Positions 1-11,283 of a DNA stretch of 64,000 bases are shown here, in pieces. This DNA comes from Liolophura sinensis (Eukaryota; Mollusca; Polyplacophora; Chitonida; Chitonidae), in contig NC_088301.1 of assembly GCF_032854445.1 (NCBI RefSeq), forward strand, positions 18,965,808-19,029,807, in the 5' to 3' direction. Under the pieces are notes generated by a model. The model did no database searches. It was not told the DNA's origin and was given only the letters and a program-made list of their open reading frames with translations. Position 1 is the first letter of the stretch. Every line of letters starts with the position of its first letter. The translations under genes and the position numbers were made by a program.

Positions 1-68
1 GATATACATTCGAGATCTATCATATGACTCCTTTGTGCAGTAAATTGACCGTGTGAAATACAAAACCA

Positions 69-330
69 GGTCGCGTCGTACTACAGACTTTAAAAATGAT
101 ATTTACCTCGCTCTATGAATAGAAAGTTAGAGCAAGGAAACAGAGCAGGTTAGCCCAGTGTCAGTATGTGACTGGGTGAGGTGTCACGTCTGGTATCTTC
201 GTCGTGGTACTTCAGTGGCAGCAGTGCTTTCGTCCTGCTACAAGAAGTACGTGTGCTGCATATATACACCTAGTGACTCTTCGTCGCCATTATGACTGAT
301 GAAGTACGACGTAAAATCCCAAGCATACAT
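69..330 (+). mobile_element. SINE family B, 5'-truncated copy
   Basis: Shares the family-B body (ACTTTAAAAATGATATTTAC, GTTAGAGCAAGGAAACAG, GTCAGTATGTGACTGGGTG, TACTTCAGTGGCAGCAG) and ends with the tail AAGTACGACGTAAAATCCC. The tRNA-like head is missing. Confidence 0.6.
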
Positions 331-611
331 ATATATTTACCTTGTGAAATATTAAGAAAAAGATGACCTTTTTAAGATGTTTACTTGGATAAAGTCAGTG
401 GTAGATAACCAGGGGGTGTATGTTGAGTGAAGCAAACTGAAGTCCTTATTTATATGTACCTACACATTGAATCAATCCGCTGGATTCTAACTGCCAATGT
501 ATATTTGTAACAAATGGATTATCTCCCTTTACCACGGAGCGAGCGGCTAAGACAAACTCCAATATCTGTATGCGTGTGTGTATGTTTGTATTTATGTATG
601 TATGCTTGATG

Positions 612-893
612 TTTTACGTTTATAATAATTCAGAAATACGACGACGAGGAATCTAGAGGTGTGGTTTTTTTTTTTTTTGTGGCAGGGCGACTCCATGCCG
701 CTTAAGTGCTGCCACCTGTGAACCAACCAGTCCTGTTTCCTTGCTCTAATCTCTGTGCGGAGTGCTAATCAAGGGAGCAACAAGTACCATTTTTAAAGTC
801 GTTGGTATGACCCGACACAGATTTGACCACGGGTTTCCCGACTTCGAGGATGACGCTTTAACCAACAGACCACCAAAGCGGCCGCAACATCCT
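612..893 (-). mobile_element. SINE family B, near full-length copy
   Basis: Read on the minus strand it opens with a tRNA-like head (GGTGGTCTGTTGGTTAAAGC, then CCTCGAAGTCGGG and a degenerate B box GGTCAAATC). The family-B body follows, including TTAGAGCAAGGAAACAGGAC and GTGGCAGCAC-like sequence. A run of T on the plus strand at about 666-680 interrupts the body. Confidence 0.7.
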
Positions 894-1545
894 ATAGCCC
901 TAATCCATAATTACGTCACGGCTTATTTACGTTGGTGAATTCTGGGAAAAAACCCAGATGTTGATGTATAGAATGTGCTCTTTTCTGGAACTGGTTAAAC
1001 TGACATGACACATGATAACTGTTTGTTGTGTGTCAAATTGTCTATCGACAACTTAAATGTCTTCTTCCCCAACAGGGGAACGAGGCATGAGCCCTGGTTT
1101 TACCAACCATGACTTGTGACAATCAGTTAATAGGTAATTATATTTTAGGATGATTGAACTAATTAACGTCTCGCTAAACTGTAACATTTCGGGCTCTATC
1201 GGTAGACAATACAAACAATCATACATTTTGAAGATCTTTGATATGTCAGACGTTTACATTTAGTTGTTCAAGGAGACATTTACCGGAAACATTAGGACAT
1301 TTAAGGACTCACCGGGATATTAAAGAGAGAGTGAAATGTAAGGGAGAAATAGGGATGTTAAACAAAAACACGGGAACAATAAGTGTTAAACTCAGGGAGA
1401 ATTAGGGGAACAAAGACATTTTGGGTTAAAAAGTGGGACATTCAGCTCTTACAAACCAAGTAACCATGATTTTCTCCCACTTGGGTTTGTACGCTAGATA
1501 TATTATCTCCCTTTAGTGGTTAAAGACAATATGTCCCTTAAGGCC
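894..1545. other. no gene recognised
   Basis: Ordinary AT-rich intergenic sequence with purine-rich patches near 1320-1440. No ORF, splice-flanked exon or repeat relationship was seen. Confidence 0.5.
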
Positions 1546-2097
1546 AATTCCCACTGTACGCCGCGCCGCATGCTTCTCGACGCGCGCCGCAACGTCATAA
1601 AATAGAACACTACTTCTTACGTATAACCATTTCCACTGCATGCGGCGTGGCTCCGGTGCGGCAAAGCGTCATTTTGTGCGTCATTTTAAATCAATCATTA
1701 GCCAGTACAATCATTTGGCCATTTGTTGTCTGTTGCTATGGTTGGCGGAGGCAGCCATCTTGTATCAGCAACCTGCTCGTTTGTCATCGGGGACGTTCTG
1801 CAAACATCGGATGTGCGGTGCTGCGCGACGTGTATTAGAAATTGCTCGTGCGAAGTGACGTTACAGTGTGCAGGGAGGATTTTGCGGCATGGCGTGCAGT
1901 GGAAAATGGCCTTCAATGCCGATTGTACTGGCAAATGGTTGGTTTAAGATGACGCCACACAGCTTGGAAATAGAAACAATGCTATCGAGCGTCGCTGCAC
2001 CAGAGCCGCGCCGCGTACAGTGGAAATAGTTATACATAACAAGTAATGTTATATTTTTTGACGTTGCGTCGCGCGTCGTGCGTCGTGCAGTGGAAAG
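1546..2097. mobile_element. foldback transposon-like element with long inverted repeats
   Basis: The ends are inverted copies: left TTCCCACTGTACGCCGCGCC, right (as reverse complement) TTTCCACTGCACGACGCACG. Both continue through a conserved AACGTCA..ATA..TATAAC block to an internal CATTTCCACTG-type motif. A second inverted segment follows (GCGTGGCTCCGGTGCGGC on the left, GCGCGGCTCTGGTGCAGC on the right). Each arm spans about 200-270 bp around a short centre, so short ORFs inside are not genes. Non-autonomous DNA transposon by inference; superfamily not assigned. Confidence 0.7.
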
Positions 2098-2526
2098 TAT
2101 CGTTTAGTTTTCCACGAAGTTTTGTCCCTTAGCTACCAACGACAGGTTCTTCATATCCCCTAGGTCTTTGCCTTTCCCATGGCATTCAGCTGGTGTCCGT
2201 TTTACAGCCAATGTCTCGATGGGATAAAGTAACTTTGATCTTTTGTGGACTAGTAGCCTTCCGTCTCCAAAACTGTGTGTACTGTGCACGATTTCTAAAT
2301 GTTTATATGGTTATTGAACGCCATCTGCTTCCATATATAGAGATGCTATACAATGGTGCATGTATTGTCATTATTTTGACCTAACCGGAATACTATTCCA
2401 GTGTCACGAAAACCGGGAGTCAGCAGATAGAGAGTTATTCCCACATGTACTGTGATTGTTAAGCAACCGGAAGCTATTTCAGTAGGCCCTACGTGCCTCT
2501 CAGAAAACGTATGTTTCTGCTATAGA

Positions 2527-2610
2527 ATTTTACGCCGTACTCAGGAATATTTCACTTACACGACGACGGCGGTCATTATACTTGTGACACGAAAGCAGGC
2601 AGAGCCCTGG
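2527..2610 (-). mobile_element. SINE family A fragment (3' part)
   Basis: Plus-strand sequence TTTTACGCCGTACTCAGGAA followed by a degraded ACGACGG and GCAGAGCCC marks the reverse complement of the family-A tail. Confidence 0.55.
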
Positions 2611-2745
2611 CACTGGACAACAAAAGATTTAAACACAACCATAGTCACTGACAGTCGAAAGATTATTTCGCTCATGTCCCATAAAGAGAGCATCTTTTAG
2701 AAATTTCTTACTGCGCCATTAAGAGTTCTGCTTTTTTGTGCTAAG

Positions 2746-2890
2746 GACTCGTCGAATTATGCAAGTCGAATGAAAAGAGGCCAAGTCATTTTGATCAGCC
2801 GCTGTCAGACGATGTTATTTGTGGAATACTACAATCGCATGAAATGGTGGATGTTCTTTTTTTCATTTGACTAGTGGAATTCGATGAGTC
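2746..2890. mobile_element. short MITE-like element with about 33-bp inverted ends
   Basis: Left end GACTCGTCGAATTATGCAAG with GAATGAAAAG; right end, reverse-complemented, GACTCATCGAATTCCACTAG with AAATGAAAAA. About 145 bp in total, no coding capacity. Confidence 0.5.
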
Positions 2891-4098
2891 GACTCGACAA
2901 TCGCATCGTATGAACGCGGGTTAACTCAAACGTCATATCCAAGACACCATATAACACATTCTACCCAGTCACAATTATATACTGACACCGGACCGACAAA
3001 TGCATGGTCGATTTGAGTCAGCGACAAGCGAGGCAGAACTGAGATTTCGAAGATTTTACTTTGTTGCGGTGTAAAGGCTTATCGGACGCTTAAAGAAAAG
3101 ACACAAAACATAGATTCTTACTTTCTTACAAAAATTCTTGGCACGTTTCGCATTGCATATATTAAGAAAGACCTAGTATATCAAGTCACTATAATTGCTT
3201 CCTGAACAAATAGAGAATACGATATTACTCTGATACGCTGTACAGGATGTTAAACTGGGCACATCGCAAAAACTTTTGTCACCTACAGTTACTTCCACTA
3301 AAATTCTTTTATTTACCGGTATTTGATTGGCGTTTTAGGCTGTACTCAATAATATTTCAATTCCAATAAAAGAGATGATTGCTACTTTGCTAGGTGCCCG
3401 TTTTCAAACAAGTTTAAGCGATTAAATGTGTCCAGACTTGAACGAGATGTGATAAGACTCTGGTTTAGCTCAAAAGCTACATGCGTTCAACATCACATTG
3501 TTTACATTTCTCTGTCTATGGTTCTGATGTTATATCATTACAATATTACTATTTTCACCGTATAGCTCTCACAATACATGTACAAAACGACCAAATATAT
3601 TCAACTTTACCTTTTCATAAACCATACTTGTAAGCCAATGTTCTAAAAGTCAAACAGTATCACTTTTTAAAAGGAAACAAATTAACACAATTTAACAATA
3701 GAGGAATAAGTACAATTCCCGTACAACACTGCTAGCGACGTCTGGCGAGGTAATATCCACAGCAATTATCACAACTGCCTTTATACTTCTACATATATGT
3801 AACTATGATAAATTATCATATCGTCAACACATAAACAAGTGAACAGATAACTGAATATTCAGATAAAATTTTTGTAATCTTCTAACTCTTTTTGCTTTCT
3901 TATACCATTATTTCAAATCTGAATTTTTCAATTCTGAGAACTATTGAGCAGTAAGTTGTAAGAGAAGACTTTTGGATAACCACATTCCCCTGTGGGTAAT
4001 TTGTAAATGAACAACACTGCCGAATTGGAGAAAACTTGGACCAACAATATAATGCTATCGAAAAGACAGATAAACAATGTTAATGAGGATGTTTTAGG
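2891..4098. other. no gene recognised
   Basis: AT-rich, non-repetitive by eye. The missing C-terminal exon of the CA10-like gene could lie here or up to 8015, but no matching peptide was spotted. Confidence 0.4.
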
Positions 4099-4308
4099 GA
4101 GCCCCCGGGGCCGAGGTGGTTAGCACGTCATGTGATCGCTGTGAGTTCAAGTCCATCCCATGCTGGTTTTCCTCTTCGGCCGTACGTGGGAAGGTTTGTC
4201 GTGGGTTTCCCCGGGCTGTGCCACCTTTCCTCCCACTCTAATGCTAGCCACCGTCGTATGATTGAAATATTCTTACAGCGTAAAACACCAATCCAATAAA
4301 AAAATAAG
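4099..4308 (+). mobile_element. SINE family A, internally deleted copy
   Basis: Head GGCCGAGGTGGTTAGCACG, B box GTGAGTTCAAGTCC, body GGCCGTACGTGGGAAGG and tail CAGCGTAAAACACCAATCCA are all present. The stretch between GGAAGG and GTCGTGGGTTTC is shortened. Confidence 0.8.
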
Positions 4309-4375
4309 GAACATGTTAACCTCTATCTGAATATAAATGTGACGTGTAAGCTCCAACCGTTAAACCCAGGCCAAG

Positions 4376-4578
4376 GGATCACGAAGTGGTCTTAGACTTA
4401 AGTAAAAATTTAAATCTTCAAACTTTGTATTTTATTTTTTATTTATTTTGCATGAAATTTGTACTACAATAACTTACCCAGAATTTACGTTGTCAGGCAA
4501 AGTTTTGACTTTATTACGTAAAAAATAAAAAATTTTAAAGTCATTTGAAATGTTGACTTAAGTCTAAGATTCCGGGGC
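4376..4578. mobile_element. MITE family 3, copy 1
   Basis: Inverted ends ATCACGAAGTGGTCTTAGAC and (reverse complement of right end) a degraded GGAATCTTAGACTTAAGTC. The centre shares CCCAGAATTTACGTTGTCA with the copy at 56820-57013. Confidence 0.7.
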
Positions 4579-4847
4579 CTGATGCTAAATGGGTTACGTT
4601 AAGCGACCACCTGTTTATAGCCTTACTTGGACCAATACGTTAATATTTAGTAACCATTAAGCTTTTCATGGATTTCAATGAACTACGGCGTATTTCTAAC
4701 CTACTGGTATATCTTAGTATCTCCTAAAACATTCCAAGTAGACATATCATTTATCTTCACTGAATAATGGAGGGAAGTTTACTTCGCAAGTTTAGTTTTC
4801 TTCTTTGAGTAATTAAGTCTTTCATTACCTATTTTTCTAGTTTTCTA

Positions 4848-5902
4848 AGTATGAATGAGCCAATCAGTATACAATACCTATGTTTTTCAGTATGAATGAG
4901 TCTTTGAGTATCCAGTACCTTGGTATCTCAGTATGAATGAGTCTTTGAGTATCCAGTACCTAGGTATCTCAGTATGAATGAGTCATTGAATATACAGTAC
5001 CTAGGTATCTCACTATGAATGAGTCATTGAGTATCCAGTACCTTGGTATCTCGGTATGAATGAGACATTGAATATCCAATACCAATGTTTTTCAGTATGA
5101 ATGAGTCTGTGAGTATACAGTACCTAGGTATCTCACTATGAATGAATCATTGAGTATCCAGTACCTTGGTATCTCGGTATGAATGAGACATTGAATATCC
5201 AATACCTATGTTTTTCAGTATGAATGAGTCTTTGAGTATCCAGTACCTAGGTATCTCAGTATGAATGAATCTTTGAATATCCAGTACTTTTGTCCCTCAG
5301 TATGAATGAGTCAATGAGTATCCAGTACCTATGTTTTTCAGTATGAATGATTCTTTGAGTATACAGTACCTAGGTATCTCAGTATGAATGAGTCCTTGAG
5401 TATCCAATACCTATGTTTTTCAGTATGAATGAGCCACTGGGTATCCAGTACTTAGGTATCTCAGTATAAACGTGTCATTGGGTATCCAGTACCTAGGTAT
5501 CCCAGTATGAATGGGTCATTGAGTATCCAGTATCTTAATATTTCAGTATGAATGAGCCACTGCGTATCCAATACCTATGTTTTTCAGTATGAATGATTCT
5601 TTGAGTATACAGTACCTACATATGAAGGAGTGTTTGTGTATCCGCTACCTTGGTATCTCAGTATGAATGAGCCATTGACTATCCATTACCTTGGTATGTC
5701 AGTATGAATGAGTCATTGAGTATCCAGTATCTAGGTATCTAAGTGTGAATGAGTCATCGAGTATCCAGTATCTACGTATCTGAGTGTGAATGAGTCATTG
5801 AGTATCAAGTATCTTGGTATCCCAGTATGAATGAGTCATTGAGTATCAAGTACGTATGTTTTTCAGTATGAATGAGTCATTGAGTATACTCAATATCTAT
5901 GT
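4848..5902. repeat. 41-bp minisatellite, about 25 units
   Basis: Unit: AGTATGAATGAGTC, then ATTGAGTATCCAGTAC, then CTAGGTATCTC. Units fall into two main end types (CTAGGTATCTC and CTATGTTTTTC) in a mosaic order. A block of three units recurs almost unchanged in the 4990-5220 stretch. 41 is not a multiple of three and no long frame is open. Confidence 0.92.
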
Positions 5903-7191
5903 GGGTCTATAGTATACATCATTATAAGGAAATCTTTGATACATAACATAATACATAACTATTCAATGTACAGTGGGTAACCAAGTAGAGCACCATTTTA
6001 GTATTGCAATGTAATGTACCAGGGCACTCCGAATAATACAGTGTAGCTGTAGAATAGTTGCTTCAGGGCGAGAGCTACAAGCTGGTTCTTTGCTTTCTTA
6101 AAGTTTCACGTCACCTAGTATAAATTAGCGAAAGGACATCATACCGAGATAACTGGTCTTAAAACAGAAGAACAAAACATAGTTTAGCGAATGAATGACT
6201 ATAGCTTAACGCGACAGTGGCAATATTTTAAACGTTGGCCGAAGAAAGAACAATAAACGTCCCCAGCTGCACTTTTTCTCCTGATTTATGTGGACGAAAT
6301 TTATATTTTTGCTTTACCCATAAAGATATGCAATAAATGGAATATTTATCTATAAATTAGCAATTTTTTTTGATTCATGTGATATCCGATATGGTTTTAA
6401 TCGGAATGTTTAATTGGTTACTTCAGCTCCGTTCGGTTTATATTTAATAGCGTCTAACTACGCCCATTTAACTGTAGCAAGTTACGACTTTATCTCTCAG
6501 CGCCACGATTGTAGACATATCTTAACTGTTCAACTGGAATTCAGTGCCACCGTGGCATACCATCAACTTCCTTCCCGCAAGAAAAGTAAATCCATTTTCC
6601 TCTGGTACATGGGAGATAACCACATGGCAAGATACACTTGGGCAGTCTGTGGAAGTTACCTCCCTTTGAATATCTTGTTAACTGTGAATAGAGAACTGTG
6701 AATGAGCAAACAGAACAAGTGTAAAAGTATAATATTACGAAGAACACCAATCTTTACCTTTTTGTGAATTCAGGGCAAAATTGTTGAATTCAGCATTCTC
6801 GCTCATAAAGCACAGCATTAATAACCACTCAATTATATGCAATGAAACGAATTTTATCCAAACTCAATGTTGTCCCAATTTGGTGTTTTGAACTCGTAAC
6901 CAAATTTAATTGGTGTTAGCATGTGTATGTTAATTTAATATTCAAAAATAAATATATTTTTCTTATAGTTTTAGAAATGATTACAGTCAAATTAACAATA
7001 ACAGTTACCTTTATATTTCTTTACCCGTTCCATATTGCAAGCCGGTGTCTGAAATCAATACGAATGGAAAACACATATAAAGGTGAGGAAAAAATTCATA
7101 TGAGAATTACTTGATTATATATCATTAAGTGAAGACAGCATTGCAGTTTTAATATTTTATATTTCTCTATATACATGTATTCAACTGTCCA
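5903..7191. other. no gene recognised
   Basis: AT-rich sequence. Open frames near 6414-6750 and 6923-7114 lack splice context or protein-like composition. Confidence 0.4.
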
Positions 7192-7402
7192 AGGAGCTTC
7201 TCACCAATGGGGTTCAAGTCCAGCTCATGCTGGCTTCCTCTCTGGCCTTAAGTGGGAAAGTCTGCCAACAACCTGCGAATAGTCGTGGGTTTTCCACCGG
7301 CTCTGCCTGTTTTCCACCCACCACAACGCTGGTCGCCGTAGTATAAGTGAAATACATCTTGAGTACGGCTAGAAACACCAATGAGAGAAATAAATAAATA
7401 AT
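7192..7402 (+). mobile_element. SINE family A, lacking the A-box head
   Basis: Starts in AGGAGCTTCTCACCAATG, continues with GGTTCAAGTCCAGCTCATGC and the full body, and ends with an ACACCAATGAGAG and AAATAAATAAATA tail. Confidence 0.8.
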
Positions 7403-7680
7403 TTTATATATGACGATATAAATGTTGTTCACATAGCTGAGGATTTCTTGGGGCTGAAACCTTGGAGTATTCCAAACCATAATCAAACCTTACATAACCC
7501 CCGCTCAACCGCCATGAACTCCTTAACACCAGGCACAGGTTTAAACCCGGCCTTCGGGTGAGAATTTGTAGATTCCTCGCTCTCACTCCTTGTGAGCTTA
7601 GCCTCAGAGACAATAACCTGCGGAAAACGTTGGTTCGTTGAGGACAACTTGTCCTCCACCAATATTATGTGAAATCTACA

Positions 7681-7725
7681 CATATATATACACAGGCTAC
7701 ATATATATATACACAGATACACAGG

Positions 7726-7770
<45 letters not shown>
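7681..7770. repeat. TA-rich microsatellite
   Basis: Two imperfect ATATATATACACAG blocks lead into an uninterrupted (TA)22 run at 7727-7770. It directly abuts a SINE fragment. Confidence 0.9.
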
Positions 7771-7771
<1 letters not shown>

Positions 7772-7895
7772 TCCGCCTGGAAAAGTTCGTCAGTAACATG
7801 CCGTGGTTTGCGCCAGGGACTCCGGTTTCCCTCACTCATAATACTGACCGCCATATAATAAGTGAAAACTTCTTGAGTACGGCGATAAAGAACAA
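7771..7895 (+). mobile_element. SINE family A fragment (3' half)
   Basis: Degraded body (GGACTCCGGTTTCCCTC, ATAATACTGACCGCC) and tail ATAAGTGAAAACTTCTTGAG with TACGGCG. Confidence 0.6.
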
Positions 7896-8015
7896 ATTGA
7901 AAAAAATAAATAATTTAAACAATATTCTAAACAGCCATTCTAGAAATATTCACCAATAAATACCGTAAATAAATAAATAAATCATAATGAATATATCCGA
8001 TACAGAGCTGCTTAC

Positions 8016-11000
8016 TCTTTTAGGGAAGTTGATATTGGTCCTGACAGCGCGGTGGTATAGCGGTCGTATTGGGCGGCGATTGTCATACATCTCCCATTGA
8101 TTAGCGCTGTTTTTCTCTGAGCGGTTAACCATCCGTAAATTCGCCATCTGGTAAAAGCAATTTATACGATTCCTCCTTATTACATCGTTCAGAGGGAAGT
8201 AAATTTATGGACGTCTTTAGTGGATTAATTAATATTTTCAAACTTGATTTATTCAGAATGTATGTATTAACCTATGACGTTTATGGTCAACATTTTACTT
8301 AACTATACAGTTTTAACTATATGATGACAGTGCTGTCGCTGTGAGTTCAAGTCCAGCTCATGCTTCTTTCCTCTCCGACGAGACGTGGGAAGGTCGGGCT
8401 CAGCCTAATTTTCTCCGACAGTAATGCTGGTCGCCGTCGTACAAGCCAATTATTAATGAGTATAAAACAGCGGGGAGAACCCACGACCATCCGCAGGATG
8501 CTGACAGACCTTTCCATGTGCGGCCGGTGAGAGCCTCCTGAATCATTGCGCTGTGCTGGCACGCTAACGATCTCGGCAAAAGCACCACATTTTTAAGTTT
8601 TTTTAATGTTCGGTTGCAATATAAATGAAACGTCTAGAATGATGTTTTGGTGAAAATCTTGGAGTGTGGCCAATTTTGTTAATAATGTCTTAAATTAGAT
8701 ACAAATAGTTAAAGTTAAGTGGGTTAATACGGATTAATTAATTAGTGCCTCTCAATTTCAGGTGACCCGAAACCTTCAAAACTGCAAAGTACAATCCAGC
8801 TTAATGCTAAGTAAATATTACTTCGGGGAGATTTGTGAAGGTAGACAAGTGATTCGTCATTTCTCAGAATGACAAGAGGACAAAATAGGATTCAAGCTGA
8901 AGACAGGAACCAACATAAAGAATTCTAGATTTAAATCAATATAGAATCCGCGATCACCATCTACAACGACTCAGGGTTCCACAGATTCTTCACATACTCA
9001 CGTGTTTCTTTGTTACGTAAATAGGTTTGTTCATAATGATCCACGTAACCGTCTCGTAACATCCTGGCTGTGTCAATGACCCTTCGTACGTGATATAACC
9101 TTCCGTGTCCGGCAGAAGGTTACTGACGGAAATACCCGATATATTTACCGCCCAATCTGAAAATGTAGTATTGCGTGGTTAAAGGATATATGAAACCGTT
9201 TGTCTTGATTTCTTAATATACCATATAGGACCTGTGCCGATATATGTGCCAGTTTTCTTGGTTCAAACTACAGTCTCCCTTAGGCCTGAGGTAAAAAAAA
9301 ATTTTACGATGAGATCTGAAATTGGTGAGGGGTGTGTGTTGGGGGGGAGGGGGGGGGCTAAGCTGGTCCCGAGTTCCGAAAATGTCCGACAGTTCACAGG
9401 AAAAATGCATACAATATATATACAACATACCGCAAAACTTTATTTTTGGCAGGACTTTTTCTTTTGCCTTAAAACCACAATTTTCCTTTACCCTTAAGAC
9501 CACAAAGAGAAATGCACCTCGATCCAATTAGACCAGCCCCGATGGCTCAATTGGTAGAGCATCCGCTTCGAGGGCGGTAGATCCAGGGTCAATCCTGAGT
9601 TGTAACTTCCTCTCTTGGCGTTCGGCGTGAAGGGGATAGTGCAACGACTGGTTGACCCTTATCAGTATAAAGGCTCGGGCGGGGCGTCTTACTTGCCTTC
9701 GGTAAATCGTCTCAATGAAGCAGCACAAGATAAAAGAGCGGTGGAAATCCGTCCTGCCACTAGGAGGCACATTCACATGCACTCTAAAGTGCTCCTTCGT
9801 CGTCATATGGTTGAAACATTGTTGAGTAGGACGTTAATAGTGAACCCTTGACGAACATTTTCCACCCACAGTAACACAGGCCTAAACTCTATAGTCTTTT
9901 GTTGATCTCTGTCTTTTCCATGACAATTTTAGACCGAACTGGTAAGATTGTACTCATATATACACTAGAACAATGGACATTTCGGCTTGGACCCGCGTCG
10001 CAATTGCGCGGAAAAAGGCAGCTCACTGCCATGACGAAACTGGTTTGGAAGGGAATACACCAAACTCAGCTTCTGATGGTAGACTACCTCTGTAATAATG
10101 AGACTGGTTTCGAAGGGAATACACCTAACTCAGCCTCTGAACGTTGGCTACTTCTGTAATAACGCGACTGGTTTCGAAAGAAATAGAAGTAACTCAGCTT
10201 CTGAAGGTAGGCTACTTCTGTAATAATGAGACTGGTTTCGAAGGGAATACAACTAACTCAGCTTCTGAAAGTAGGCTACCTCTGTAATAACGCGACTGGT
10301 TTCGAAAGAAATAGAAGTAACTCATCTTCTCAAGGTAGGCTACTTCTGTAATAATGAGACTGGTTTCGAAGAGAATACAACTAACTCAGGTTCTGAACGT
10401 AGGCTACCTGTGTAATAACGCGACTGGTTTCGAAAGAAATAGAAGTAACTCATCCTCTGAAGGCAGGCTACTTTTGTAATAATTAGACTGATTTGGAACG
10501 GAATATACTGAACTCAGCTTCTGAACGCAGGCTACCTCTGTAATAACGCGATTGGTTTCGAAAGAAATAGACCTAACTCAGCTTCTGAAGGCAGGCTACA
10601 TCTGTAATTGCGAGACTGGTTTGGGAGAGACTACACCTAGCTCAGTTTCTTGTGGTACGTCTGCAATTGCGAGACCGGGCAGGAATACAACTAGTTCAGA
10701 TCCCGAGATGCGTTTGTAGTAAGGAGACTGGATTGGATGGCAGTATACCTAGCTCAGTTCCTGATGGTACGTCCGTAATTACGAGACAAGTTTGAAGGAA
10801 ATCCATGAAACCTTGCTTTTAAATGAAATTGTTACTTTTGTTTCCGGTTTACGGCAGGAGAATTTGTTGTTTCAGTTATGCTGGGAAAAAATACTTTTCG
10901 TTTAAAGAGATGCCCATACAATACTGACAAGAATTAAAGTAAATACACTACAGTGGTAAAATTAACATCCCTTTGTCAGTAACAGAACTAAGAATATGAC

Positions 11001-11224
11001 TTACCTTTATATCGAACTTCAAGAAATTCCTTGGAAATGACCAAGAGCTCTTTTCCCGGTTTGTCACCAACCTGGATTGGACAAAAATGCAAACATCTAA
11101 AACATCTCAATTCTGGGTTAAGGATTCTGTGTCCTTCGTATTGCGTTTTGTGAGATGACTTTTGGAAAACAATTTACATACATTCTTCACTGGCGTTTGA
11201 AGGACACAATAATTGGATTTATTT

Positions 11225-11283
<59 letters not shown>

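Noticed and set aside
4848-5902. CRISPR-like array of 41-bp repeats
   Set aside because: No spacers separate the units and unit ends vary as in a minisatellite.
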